DNA from: Candidatus Zixiibacteriota bacterium
GTDB taxonomy: Bacteria > Zixibacteria > MSB-5A5 > GN15 > FEB-12
DNA: 37,841 nt
Direction of reading: 5' to 3'
NCBI GenBank assembly: GCA_024278935.1
Contig: JAJRSF010000006.1
Span: 1-37,841, forward strand
Every line of letters starts with the position of its first letter. The stretch's first letter is position 1. The translations under genes were made by a program, and so were the position numbers. Below are positions 7,942-15,864 of the stretch, piece after piece. Below the pieces are notes generated by a model. The model was not told the origin of the DNA. It saw nothing but the letters and a program-made list of their open reading frames with translations, and did no database searches.

Positions 7942-8439
7942 ATGGATGATTTGACTAGAAAACCGGAATCAGGCGGATGCCCAGGCTCTGCCATGCGTCA
8001 GTTTAAATCGCCGGCATCAGAACAAGCCGGTAATGAAAACACCGAAACAAAATCACAACCATCTCAACTTGCCCAATGGCCGGTTCAGCTTACTCTGATT
8101 CCACCGCATGCTCCGTATTTGAAAGATGCTGAACTTGTATTGACTGCCGACTGTGTGCCGTTTGCCTACGCCGATTACCACAAAGATTATCTCAAAGGTC
8201 GACCTATTGCAATCGCTTGTCCAAAACTTGATAATTTACAATCGTATGTTGAAAAATTGACAGAGATGATTAAGCTCAATAATTTTAAAGCTATCGAAGT
8301 GTTGGTTATGGAAGTGCCTTGTTGTAACGGGCTTTTTCAGGCTGCCGTGATGGCTCGTCAGAATTCAGGAATTAATGTACCGATAAAAGTTACCACAATT
8401 GGTGTACGTGGTGAAAATTTTGGAACAAAAGAGATGTAA
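7942..8439 (+). CDS. Cysteine-rich ferredoxin-associated protein lacking the ferredoxin domain
   Basis: The 165 residues match the C-terminal part of a family of larger 4Fe-4S proteins: GGCPGSAMRQF, then SQLAQWPVQL, ADCVPFAYADYHKDYLKGR, IACPKLD and MEVPCCNG, ending in a VTTIGVRGE strand. Cysteines C13, C71, C93, C127 and C128 are conserved-looking and suggest metal or cluster binding. In the relatives I recall, a 2x[4Fe-4S] ferredoxin domain precedes this region; here the ATG (with AAGGA 8 nt upstream) starts directly before GGCPGS and no ferredoxin sequence lies upstream. It could be a natural short form or the result of a truncation at the repeat-rich gap. The function is unknown; cytoplasmic. 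Confidence 0.8.
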   Translation: MDDLTRKPESGGCPGSAMRQFKSPASEQAGNENTETKSQPSQLAQWPVQLTLIPPHAPYLKDAELVLTADCVPFAYADYHKDYLKGRPIAIACPKLDNLQSYVEKLTEMIKLNNFKAIEVLVMEVPCCNGLFQAAVMARQNSGINVPIKVTTIGVRGENFGTKEM

Positions 8440-8497
8440 ATTCGTTATAAACAGTAAATAAGAATTCAATAACTTTACTTATAGCAATCGGTAAAGA

Positions 8498-8531
8498 AAA
8501 AGCAGGTGTTTAACAGTCACTTGCTTTTTTA
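8498..8531 (+). terminator. Rho-independent terminator
   Basis: AAGCAGGTG and CACTTGCTT form a 9-bp stem with one G-U pair and a 9-nt loop, followed by TTTTTT. It terminates the cysteine-rich protein gene. Confidence 0.8.
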
Positions 8532-8641
8532 TTGCAGTATTGTTTTTGAATCATTCAAATTTTGTAAAAATAGATTATCAGGAAAGGGTTCCTGACAACG
8601 CATAGAAATTCATTATCAATTTGAACATAAAGGAAATAGAA

Positions 8642-9124
8642 ATGGAAAAAGAATTTCTGCTCACACAAATTCTTGAGTCATGGCAGACAAACAATCGTAT
8701 AAATCTATTTCTTATAGATAAGATTTCAGATGAGGGAATGAGATGTTCTCTTTCAAAAAGGGGCGGTCGCAATGTTGTCCGTCAATTTGCTCATCTGCAT
8801 AATAATCGTGTCTGGCAACTACAAAAAAGAGCAAAAGAATTATCTGAAGGGTTATCTGTTTTTGAATCAAAGGAAGAGCCAAGTAAGAAGGTGTTAATCA
8901 AAAACCTAAATCAGTCGGCTAAGCAATTTGAAATCTATTTTTCTGATATTTTAGACAACAAATCGAAAAGAAAAACATTTAACAAAGGGATAATATCTTA
9001 CCTTAGTTATTTTGTTGCCCACGAAAGTCATCATCGAGGTTCTATTCTTCTGACTTTAAAAGAGTGTGGTCACAAACTTGATAGTGATACAAGTATGGCA
9101 ATCTGGAACTGGGACAAGATTTAG
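8642..9124 (+). CDS. DinB/YfiT-like metal-binding four-helix protein
   Basis: A 160-residue all-helical protein with the DinB superfamily pattern: a first metal histidine in VVRQFAHLHNNRVW and the closing HESHHRGSI motif, giving the three-histidine metal site. Many family members are thiol (bacillithiol/mycothiol-like) transferases or of unknown activity; which applies here cannot be told. The ATG at 8642 is preferred because AAAGGA lies about 8 nt upstream; a TTG at 8621 in the same frame would place that site inside the gene. Its stop codon overlaps that of the convergent NUDIX gene by 4 bp. Confidence 0.85.
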   Translation: MEKEFLLTQILESWQTNNRINLFLIDKISDEGMRCSLSKRGGRNVVRQFAHLHNNRVWQLQKRAKELSEGLSVFESKEEPSKKVLIKNLNQSAKQFEIYFSDILDNKSKRKTFNKGIISYLSYFVAHESHHRGSILLTLKECGHKLDSDTSMAIWNWDKI

Positions 9125-9684
9125 AAGCTTAGAAGTTTTTGGACTTCATCATGCAACGCCGCTCGGTAGTGTAGACCTGCAACAGTCGAGGCTCGCATAG
9201 TTTTTGAAAAGGTTTCAAATTGTTCAAGCTCTACTAGGGCAACTTCGCGAATTTCTTTTTTGTCGGTAAACTGAAAATCACCGCTCAAATATTTTGCCTG
9301 AAAAACATAGGAATACCAGTTTAGAATTTTATTAGAATTTATCTGTTTAAACTGCACATGCGTTTTGAGCAGAAACTTTTCAAATGCAATTTCGCATCCT
9401 GTTTCTTCTAGTGCCTCACGCTTGGCACCTGTCTCGAAATCTTCGCCCGGGTTTATCCCACCCGATGGCGCTCGATAAAGCCCTTTAGGATAAAAATGTT
9501 TTGCGACGACAATAATTTTTTTATCTTTGATGATATACAAAGTGACATCATGCTCCCGACCCTTCTTTTGGGTAGACTTGATAAAATCGAACTCATCTTT
9601 TGAAGTCTCAATCTCAAAAGTAACTTCTTTGGGTTGTCCGAATTTTTCAGATAGATTTTCAATTGTCTTTTGCGGTATAAACAT
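9121..9684 (-). CDS. NUDIX hydrolase
   Basis: A 187-residue protein with a complete Nudix box at residues 75-97 (G75, E81, REALEETG), which binds Mg2+ and catalyses hydrolysis of a nucleoside diphosphate linked to another group. The upstream strand APSGGINPGEDFETGAK is typical. The ATG at 9684 overlaps the stop codon of the M24 peptidase gene (TGATG), so translation is probably coupled. The substrate cannot be told from sequence. Confidence 0.92.
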   Translation of the reverse strand: MFIPQKTIENLSEKFGQPKEVTFEIETSKDEFDFIKSTQKKGREHDVTLYIIKDKKIIVVAKHFYPKGLYRAPSGGINPGEDFETGAKREALEETGCEIAFEKFLLKTHVQFKQINSNKILNWYSYVFQAKYLSGDFQFTDKKEIREVALVELEQFETFSKTMRASTVAGLHYRAALHDEVQKLLSF

Positions 9685-10859
9685 CAATCAAGCAGAGCAA
9701 GAAGTTCGGTTTGATACGGCAGAGTATAGACCTCGGCACCGTTGTCACCTATCAGCACATCGATTTCGGTTCTAAACCCGCAATCATCCATATAGATTCC
9801 CGGTTCGATAGAAAAGAGATGCCCTTGTTGTAACTCCCGAGTATCTGCAGTTTCCAAATTATCAATCATCGGACCCGAGCCATGCACATGGTCGGTAATA
9901 GAATGCCCGGTGCGATGAGTAAAGTATTTTCCATAGCCTGCTTTTTCGACAACTTCGCGAGCGGCGTCATCGACTTCCGAACCATAGACCGAACGAGTGC
10001 CGATATGTTCATTTATATAATCAACGGCGGCGTTGCGAGCTTCGATAAGCACCGAAAATATTTTGACATACTTTTTAGGGATTTCATCACGAGTTCCTGC
10101 GTATGCTACCCAAGCAATGTCGGCATAGATACCGTTTGGATCTTTGAGTTTGCCCCAGAGGTCTATGAGAACCAGTTGACCTTTTTTGATAACTTCTGAT
10201 TTTTCAGCAGATGGTTCGTAGTGTGGATTGCCGGCGTTGCCATCAACAGAACAGTTGGGGTCATCGGCTGTTTCCATATTGCGTTCATCAAATTTGGCTA
10301 AGATTAATTTGACAACATCGTATTCGGTAATAGTCTTATCGTTCTTTAAAGAATCGGCAATATAAGCAAAGGCTTGTTCTTTGATTTCGATAACATTTTT
10401 AGCGGCGATGCGATGAGTCTCTATCTGTTCTGGTGAAAGTCGTGCCTGAAAGTTTGCGACAAGATTTGCCGAGGTGACAACCTCTTTACCAAACGAACGA
10501 ATCATCTCGATTGTCCCCGCATCGACAAGCCCGATATACGGAAGCCTTCCCATCGGTGCGTATTCCATTGCAATTTTTTTGCTTCCCTCTAAAACTTTTT
10601 CAAGTTCTGCTTCAAACAGTTTATATGATGAAAAGAGAATATGATTACCGGGAAGATGTTTATATTTATCTTTTTCAATCGCATGAATAAGTGCTGTCGG
10701 TTCACCTTGAGCAGGGATAAAATAAAATGTTTTTCGGGTGACCATGCCAGATGGTTTCAGCATAGCTGCGGCGATTAAATTGTAGCCATGAAAGTCAGCC
10801 ATCAGCCAACCGTCGATTTTGTTTTCTAGCATGTATGCCTGAATTACTTGTATATTCAT
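9684..10859 (-). CDS. M24 family metallopeptidase (Xaa-Pro aminopeptidase-like)
   Basis: A 391-residue protein with an N-terminal creatinase-like domain (about 1-140) and a C-terminal pita-bread fold. All five metal ligands are visible: D233 (LIDLWG), D247 (YADIAW), H319 (HRTGHSI), E352 (SIEPGIY) and E365 (FRTEIDV). It should be an active dinuclear metal peptidase, most likely an Xaa-Pro dipeptidase or aminopeptidase in the cytoplasm. An AGGAAA Shine-Dalgarno lies upstream of the ATG. It is the first gene of a two-gene operon with the NUDIX hydrolase, overlapping it at TGATG. Confidence 0.93.
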   Translation of the reverse strand: MNIQVIQAYMLENKIDGWLMADFHGYNLIAAAMLKPSGMVTRKTFYFIPAQGEPTALIHAIEKDKYKHLPGNHILFSSYKLFEAELEKVLEGSKKIAMEYAPMGRLPYIGLVDAGTIEMIRSFGKEVVTSANLVANFQARLSPEQIETHRIAAKNVIEIKEQAFAYIADSLKNDKTITEYDVVKLILAKFDERNMETADDPNCSVDGNAGNPHYEPSAEKSEVIKKGQLVLIDLWGKLKDPNGIYADIAWVAYAGTRDEIPKKYVKIFSVLIEARNAAVDYINEHIGTRSVYGSEVDDAAREVVEKAGYGKYFTHRTGHSITDHVHGSGPMIDNLETADTRELQQGHLFSIEPGIYMDDCGFRTEIDVLIGDNGAEVYTLPYQTELLALLD

Positions 10860-10883
10860 TTCAGTATTTCCTATACGATCAGA

Positions 10884-11870
10884 TTATAATTTTTTAAATT
10901 CAAATTTCTGTTCATAGTTCTCATACAGCTTACCATCAATGAAGACTTGTGGATAGATAAAAAAGTTGAATGATTTTTCACCTGTGGCTGTTTCTACTTT
11001 AATGTCACGTCCGACAGAAAGCATAAGACGGTCGTAGTCTAAGTTGCCAAAGAGAAATTCTTTTTTAGAGTTATCTTTGACCGCTTCGGAAATATCACCC
11101 GGGATCCATCCGTGACCTTCTAAATAAAATTCTGCCCAGCAATGATAGCCGTTGATGACAGCTTCGTTTGTATCGGTTGGAAGAGGGAAGCCAATAAGGA
11201 ACCGTGCCGGGATACCCGCCGAGCGTGCCATGCCGATAAAGAGCGAATGAAAATCGGTACAGTTTCCTTTGCGAATATCACAAGCGTAGAGCGCATCACC
11301 ACGTCCCCAACCTTCGCCGCTTTTGTCATACTGCATCGTGCTGTATATGTTGTCATACATCGCTTGTGCTTTTACAACAGTTGTCATTGAGTCGGTAATT
11401 AGTGCGGCAGCTTCGGTAGCAACAACACCGTCGATAGGCACCAATGAATCTGCTTGGAGAAACCGATTTAAAACTAAAGGCTGTTCGATAGTTACCATCT
11501 TCTTCGTTTTATAGTTATCATGCTTTTCTCTGGTAATATCTATGGTAACTCTGAGATTGATATTAAACTGCAGACTATCAGTGAACAAGATTTTGGCGTA
11601 TTTGTTATTATATTCCGGTTCTCGCAAAATTTCGTACGAGCCGTTGGTCTCAACTGTGACATTATGTACAACCTGACAATCATTTGTTTGCGGTATCGGC
11701 ACAAAAATTTCACCGGTTTTAAAATCATTGGTTATCTGTGGAACTGTGACAGAGTATATAAATTGAAAATGGTTCTCTGTTTTTTCAACTTGTACTTGGT
11801 CGGCTTGTTTAGCACAACCTAAAATTGCTACTGTGATTAGTAAAGTAAAAAATAATCTTGTAAATTTCAT
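10884..11870 (-). CDS. Transglutaminase-like lipoprotein
   Basis: Begins with a lipoprotein signal: MKFTRLFF, a hydrophobic core and lipobox AILGC with C19 as the lipidated residue. After a beta-rich N-terminal region comes a transglutaminase-like cysteine-protease core: C204 in KGNCTDFHSLF, H243 in GYHCWAEFYL and D259 in WIPGDISEA, the complete catalytic triad. Bacterial members mostly act as peptidases or amidases in the envelope. It sits 24 bp upstream of the M24 gene start on the same strand, so the three minus-strand genes may be one transcript. GGAG precedes the ATG. Confidence 0.9.
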   Translation of the reverse strand: MKFTRLFFTLLITVAILGCAKQADQVQVEKTENHFQFIYSVTVPQITNDFKTGEIFVPIPQTNDCQVVHNVTVETNGSYEILREPEYNNKYAKILFTDSLQFNINLRVTIDITREKHDNYKTKKMVTIEQPLVLNRFLQADSLVPIDGVVATEAAALITDSMTTVVKAQAMYDNIYSTMQYDKSGEGWGRGDALYACDIRKGNCTDFHSLFIGMARSAGIPARFLIGFPLPTDTNEAVINGYHCWAEFYLEGHGWIPGDISEAVKDNSKKEFLFGNLDYDRLMLSVGRDIKVETATGEKSFNFFIYPQVFIDGKLYENYEQKFEFKKL

Positions 11871-12027
11871 CGTTGCTCCAAAAATGTCGTTATCGTTACT
11901 CTATGTTAACCATTTAACAGGCAAAAAGTTCATTGCATCGTCGCTGAATTTTTGTTACTCTTTAATACTCACAAAGATTTAACAACCCACGTATCATATT
12001 GAAATTATAATAAGAAAGAAAGATAAA

Positions 12028-14175
12028 GTGAAATTAAATATACTAAAACAATGTTTTGTCATTCCTCTGATGCTTATATTTTTCGTCAGTTGTACTTCAG
12101 AATCAGGAGCTGAAATGTCTCAAACCAAACATACCCATACCAATAAACTTATAAATGAAAACTCGCCCTATCTTCTTTCCCACGCTCATAACCCGGTCGA
12201 CTGGTATCCGTGGGGTGCAGAGGCTTTAGCAAAAGCGAAAAAAGAGGGCAAACCGATATTTCTTTCAATCGGCTATGCTGCCTGTCATTGGTGCCATGTC
12301 ATGGAGCGTGAGTCTTTTGAAAATGAAGAGATCGCTGCTTTGATGAACAAATATTTTATCTGTATCAAAGTTGACCGTGAACAACGCCCTGATTTGGATC
12401 AGATTTATATGACTTTTGTTACAGCCATGACCGGTCGAGGCGGATGGCCTATGTCGGTCTTTTTGACTTCCGATTTAAAGCCATTTTTTGGCGGGACATA
12501 TTTTCCACCTGATGATAACTACGGTCGTCCCGGTTTTCGGAAAATTCTGACCGAACTTGGCGAGGCGTATATCAACAATAAAGAAGAGATCATAAATTCA
12601 TCGGAAGATATTTTTACTCAGCTGACCAGTCGCATGAATCAAAATAGCGGGCTCTCGATAAGACTACACGATGGTATGATTGCCAATGGTGTTTCAGGTT
12701 TGTATCAAAATTTTGACCATCAGAATGGCGGGTTTGGGTCGGCTCCGAAATTTCCACATGCTATGGAACTCTCGCTTTTTTTACGTCAGTTTCACAAAAC
12801 AGGTAACACCGACTATTTACATGCTTCGGAAAAAGCTCTTCAGAAAATGGCAAACGGCGGAATCTATGATCACCTTGGTGGCGGATTTGCCCGCTACGCA
12901 ACCGATGCCAAATGGCTGGTGCCTCATTTTGAAAAAATGTTATACGATAACGCTATGCTTGTCACGACCTATACCGACGCTTATCAAATTACAAAAAATG
13001 AGTCGTACAAACAGACAGTTATCGAAACGCTTGATTTTGTTCTTCGTGAAATGACCGACGCTAAAACGGGTGGGTTCTACTCTGCACTCGACGCTGATAG
13101 CGAGGGTGAAGAAGGGAAGTTTTATGTCTGGAGTAAATCAGAGATCGACAGTCTGCTTGGTGCTGAAAGTTCTGACATTTTCTGTAAGTATTATGATGTA
13201 ACTGCAAGAGGAAATTTTGAGGGGCATAATATTTTAAATATTAACGACGCATCGATTACTTTCAAAAGTTCACAAGAAGCGGCAAGTTTTAATAAATCAA
13301 TTTCGAAATCTGAAAAAATATTGTTTGATGAACGAGCAAAACGAATCCGTCCGCTGACCGATGATAAAATTCTGACCTCATGGAATGGTCTGGCACTCTC
13401 TGCTTTTGCTAAAGGGTACCAGATCACAAAAGAGAAAAAATATTTGGATGCTGCAGTCCGCAACGCGACTTTTGTCAAAGAAAAATTATTCAGAGGCAAC
13501 CAACTTACCCATGCCTACCGTGAGGAGATTCATTCCGATGGGCAGTTTTTGGAAGACTACGCATTTTATATCCGTGGACTTTTGGACCTCTATGAAACCG
13601 ACAACTCCGAGAACCATGGACAATGGCTTACTTTTGCGACAGAGCTTGCTGAACAAACGGTCGAGCTTTTCATTGATGTTGATGGTAAGTTTTATCTTCG
13701 TCCTGATAACCAGAGCGATTTGATAATCCGACCATCCGATGAAACCGATGGGGCGATTCCTGCTCCGGGTTCAATTATGATTTCAAACCTTATCAAACTT
13801 GCTCGTATGAATGAAAATAAAGAGTTTGATTCGGCGGTTAAAAAATCACTCAACGCACTCTCGCCATTATTTTCAAATTCACCTGGCGGAATGACAACGG
13901 GACTGCAAGCTCTTGATTATTTTTTGAATGACAAGATTGAAATCGTTATTGTAGGTAATTCAGGCAAACGAGAAGAGATGCTTGAAATGCTATACAATCG
14001 GTTTATCCCAAACAAAGTTATCGCATTCGACGATGACGGCAAAAACGACCTACCGCTGTTTGAGGGGCGGAGCATAAGCGATGGTAAACTTCGTGCTTAT
14101 CTTTGTGTCAACTCAGTTTGTAACTTACCTGTTGAAACAGTCGCCGAACTTAAAACCCAGTTGGATAAATTGTAA
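12028..14175 (+). CDS. YyaL/SSP411 (DUF255) thioredoxin-domain protein
   Basis: A 715-residue protein with an N-terminal thioredoxin-like DUF255 domain ([17 protein letters not shown] at 86-89, [14 protein letters not shown]) followed by an (alpha/alpha)6 barrel like N-acylglucosamine 2-epimerase (about 200-600: [49 protein letters not shown]). This arrangement is the whole-length YyaL/spermatogenesis-associated 20 family; the biochemical role is not established. Unusually it has a lipoprotein-type N-terminus (LIFFVSC, C22), which suggests export and outer-membrane or inner-membrane anchoring. The start is GTG; starting at the ATG at 12070 would remove the charged N-region of the signal. Confidence 0.93.
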   Translation: MKLNILKQCFVIPLMLIFFVSCTSESGAEMSQTKHTHTNKLINENSPYLLSHAHNPVDWYPWGAEALAKAKKEGKPIFLSIGYAACHWCHVMERESFENEEIAALMNKYFICIKVDREQRPDLDQIYMTFVTAMTGRGGWPMSVFLTSDLKPFFGGTYFPPDDNYGRPGFRKILTELGEAYINNKEEIINSSEDIFTQLTSRMNQNSGLSIRLHDGMIANGVSGLYQNFDHQNGGFGSAPKFPHAMELSLFLRQFHKTGNTDYLHASEKALQKMANGGIYDHLGGGFARYATDAKWLVPHFEKMLYDNAMLVTTYTDAYQITKNESYKQTVIETLDFVLREMTDAKTGGFYSALDADSEGEEGKFYVWSKSEIDSLLGAESSDIFCKYYDVTARGNFEGHNILNINDASITFKSSQEAASFNKSISKSEKILFDERAKRIRPLTDDKILTSWNGLALSAFAKGYQITKEKKYLDAAVRNATFVKEKLFRGNQLTHAYREEIHSDGQFLEDYAFYIRGLLDLYETDNSENHGQWLTFATELAEQTVELFIDVDGKFYLRPDNQSDLIIRPSDETDGAIPAPGSIMISNLIKLARMNENKEFDSAVKKSLNALSPLFSNSPGGMTTGLQALDYFLNDKIEIVIVGNSGKREEMLEMLYNRFIPNKVIAFDDDGKNDLPLFEGRSISDGKLRAYLCVNSVCNLPVETVAELKTQLDKL

Positions 14176-14193
14176 AAATTATGTTAGGGGCAC

Positions 14194-14233
14194 ACCCCTT
14201 GGGGTGTGGAAATATTCAAAAGGAATAGAAACC
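14194..14233 (-). repeat. Dispersed 40-bp repeat, copy 2 (inverted)
   Basis: The reverse complement matches 7564-7603 at 37 of 40 positions. It begins with the CACACCCC-TT-GGGGTGTG hairpin (14191-14208). The rest of the gap to 14422 holds more repeat-like text (CTCCGGCT...AGTCGGAG at about 14312-14331) and no gene. Confidence 0.75.
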
Positions 14234-14422
14234 CACCCCTGAGGAGTGGGCTACCCGATAGGAACAGGCAGGCCAGTTCCCTACAAATTTTGCTGTACAT
14301 TCCCATTTTGGCCTCCGGCTAAAGTCGGAGAGGAGTTGGTGGTAACCCAAAAAATAATTCAGAATTTTAGAGACAGGGGCGGTCTCTTTTCATATATTCC
14401 TTAAAACATAAAAGGAGTTTGT

Positions 14423-14839
14423 ATGAAAATAGAAATGAACTGGGTCGGCGGAATGAGGTTTGACTCGGTCTCTGCCTTTGGACACAATATATCTACCGAC
14501 ACCGCCGAAGCACATGGTGGCACATCGGCAGGCTACAAACCGACCGAGCTGATTCTGTACGGAATAGCAGGATGCGCGGGTGTTGATGTTGTCAGGTTGA
14601 TGAACAAACAACGTCAGGAAATGTCCTCACTAAAGATAGAAGTCATTGCTCACCAACAAGATGACTATCCAAAACCGTTCCATACATTTGTAATTAAATT
14701 CACTGCCACAGGTAAAAATATCGAAGAAAAACGGTTGAAAAAAGCTATTGAAATGTCTGAAGAAAAATACTGTGTCGTCAGCCAAACGATGAAAGAAGTC
14801 GCGAAAGTAACATCGAGTTATGAAATCATTAACGAATAA
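14423..14839 (+). CDS. OsmC/Ohr family protein
   Basis: A 138-residue protein with the OsmC fold pattern: N-terminal beta strands, YGIAGCAGVDVVRLM with C51, and EKYCVVSQTMKEVAKV with C117. These two cysteines are the peroxidatic/resolving pair in OsmC and Ohr proteins, which reduce organic or fatty-acid hydroperoxides in the cytoplasm. AAGGAG stands 6 nt before the ATG. It is the first gene of a plus-strand cluster with DUF302, a candidate selenoprotein and FmdB that ends at the 15761-15790 terminator. Confidence 0.92.
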   Translation: MKIEMNWVGGMRFDSVSAFGHNISTDTAEAHGGTSAGYKPTELILYGIAGCAGVDVVRLMNKQRQEMSSLKIEVIAHQQDDYPKPFHTFVIKFTATGKNIEEKRLKKAIEMSEEKYCVVSQTMKEVAKVTSSYEIINE

Positions 14840-14914
14840 AAAAATCTCTGTTTATTCTGCATCATTTTGAATAGATTTGAGTCTGATAAGAAAATAACAA
14901 AAAGGATTTATGAT

Positions 14915-15304
14915 ATGCAAAAAGAAATCACATACGTAAAAAATTCATCAAAATCATTTGATGATACAATTGCTACTCTTGAAAAAAATGTCGCCGATAA
15001 TATGTTTCGAGTGCTGCACACCCACGATGTTACCGCTACACTAGCTGAAAAAGAATTCACAATCAATCCACTAAAAATCATGGAGGTCTGCAACGCCGGT
15101 TTTGCCTACAAAGCATTAGGGTTAGACCAATCTGTCGCATTATTTATGCCTTGTAAATATGTCGTTGCTGAAAATGATGGAACTGTTTCGGTCACACTCT
15201 TTTTACCATCGGTTATTGCTGATTTTATTCAAAACGATGAGTTGAAAACTATGGCTGATGAAGTTGAAGTGAAACTGAAACATATTTTGGATATTTCTAT
15301 ATAA
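14915..15304 (+). CDS. DUF302 domain protein
   Basis: A 129-residue protein covering a DUF302 domain: FRVLHTHDVTATLAEK and PLKIMEVCNAGFAYKAL, then VALFMPCKYVV. Cysteines C59 and C80 sit at the positions usual for the family. The family binds or handles small thiols/metals in some proposals but has no established activity. The ATG at 14915 has an AAGGA Shine-Dalgarno about 8 nt upstream; the longer TTG frame from 14867 does not. It is followed after 4 nt by the UGA-containing small ORF. Confidence 0.88.
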   Translation: MQKEITYVKNSSKSFDDTIATLEKNVADNMFRVLHTHDVTATLAEKEFTINPLKIMEVCNAGFAYKALGLDQSVALFMPCKYVVAENDGTVSVTLFLPSVIADFIQNDELKTMADEVEVKLKHILDISI

Positions 15305-15308
15305 ATAA

Positions 15309-15494
15309 ATGAATCAGATAACTCGTACATTAATTTTTGTTGCTATCGGTATGGCACTCGGATTTGGATATTATTCTATTGTCTGTGCCATGGGTTCGAC
15401 CTGACAACTTACATCGAATCCGTACCCGATGCTTGGGTTTGGAGCTGTTGCCGGTCTGGTAATGTCGTTTGATAAAAAAGAAAAGAAGAAATAA
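15309..15494 (+). CDS. Candidate selenoprotein: two-helix membrane protein (DUF6132-like) with in-frame UGA
   Basis: The frame reads MNQITRTLIFVAIGMALGFG..., a first membrane helix (about 7-26), then VCAMGST-UGA-QLTSNPYPM, a second helix (LGFGAVAGLVMSF, about 41-54) and KKEKKK with a TAA at 15492-15494. UGA is codon 32 (15402-15404). In the small DUF6132-type proteins I recall, this loop carries a cysteine pair followed by TSNPY, so UGA stands where cysteine is expected, six residues after C26. The frame stays open and motif-bearing past UGA and ends 3 nt before the fmdB ATG. A SECIS-like hairpin follows the UGA. No clear Shine-Dalgarno is seen; the gene starts 4 nt after the DUF302 stop. A nonsense mutation or read error remains possible. 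Confidence 0.6.
15420..15442 (+). promoter_or_regulatory. SECIS-like hairpin downstream of the in-frame UGA
   Basis: CCGTACCC (15420-15427) pairs with GGGTTTGG (15435-15442): seven pairs (one G-U) and one U-U mismatch, closing a 7-nt loop GATGCTT. The loop begins 23 nt after the UGA and its first base is G. This fits the published bacterial SECIS pattern of a short apical loop with G at position 1 or 2, lying about 16-37 nt from the UGA. A competing small stem CATCG/CGATG (15412-15431) also exists. Confidence 0.45.
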
Positions 15495-15497
15495 GCG

Positions 15498-15704
15498 ATG
15501 CCAATATTTGAATACAAATGCACCGAGTGTGATAAAAAATTTGAGGAACTTGTTTTTGGTTCCGACACTATTGTCACTTGCCCTGATTGTAAATCTGAAA
15601 AGATAGAAAAATTGTTATCATCTTTTGCAGCATCGGTAAAAAGTTCCGGCTCGGCACCATGTGGTGCGTCGCCAAAGAGTTGTGGCTCTGCAGGTTTTGG
15701 TTGA
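15498..15704 (+). CDS. FmdB family zinc ribbon protein
   Basis: A 68-residue protein with the standard FmdB/CxxC_CxxC_SSSS start MPIFEYKC. Four zinc ligands C8, C11, C28 and C31 are followed by a flexible Ser/Gly/Cys-rich tail ending CGSAGFG. Such proteins are putative regulators or metal-binding adaptors. It begins 3 nt after the stop of the UGA-containing ORF, so the two are almost certainly cotranscribed. A terminator follows at 15761-15790. Confidence 0.92.
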   Translation: MPIFEYKCTECDKKFEELVFGSDTIVTCPDCKSEKIEKLLSSFAASVKSSGSAPCGASPKSCGSAGFG

Positions 15705-15760
15705 GCGTAGACTTATATTCGTCGTGTACGAAAAAATTATAGTCAGATGACTACTCAATG

Positions 15761-15790
15761 AAGCGTTCAGAATTATGAACGCTTTTTTTA
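15761..15790 (+). terminator. Rho-independent terminator of the OsmC-FmdB cluster
   Basis: AAGCGTTC, loop AGAATTAT, GAACGCTT, then a T7 tract. The T tract merges with copy 1 of the 27-bp direct repeat. Confidence 0.85.
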
Positions 15791-15811
15791 TTGGCAAGGG
15801 GATGGGGCTTG
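15785..15811 (+). repeat. 27-bp perfect direct repeat, left copy
   Basis: Identical to 17315-17341: five T, then ATTGGCAAGGGGATGGGGCT, then TG. Together the two copies bracket the 15865-17313 gene. The neighbouring bases differ on both sides, so the identity is exactly 27 bp. Confidence 0.9.
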
Positions 15812-15837
15812 ACAGAAGGTAGAAATTAAAATATCCT
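15809..15837 (+). promoter_or_regulatory. Sigma70-like promoter of the beta-propeller gene
   Basis: TTGACA (15809-15814), 17-nt spacer, TATCCT (15832-15837). Transcription would start near 15844, giving a leader of about 20 nt with a GGAGG Shine-Dalgarno. The -35 box straddles the end of the 27-bp repeat. Confidence 0.6.
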
Positions 15838-15864
15838 TAAAAGAACATGTTTACGGAGGAAACA

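Noticed and set aside
15412-15431. CATCG/CGATG hairpin as the SECIS element
   Set aside because: Its loop begins only 12 nt after the UGA and lacks G at the first two positions; the 15420-15442 hairpin fits the family rule better.
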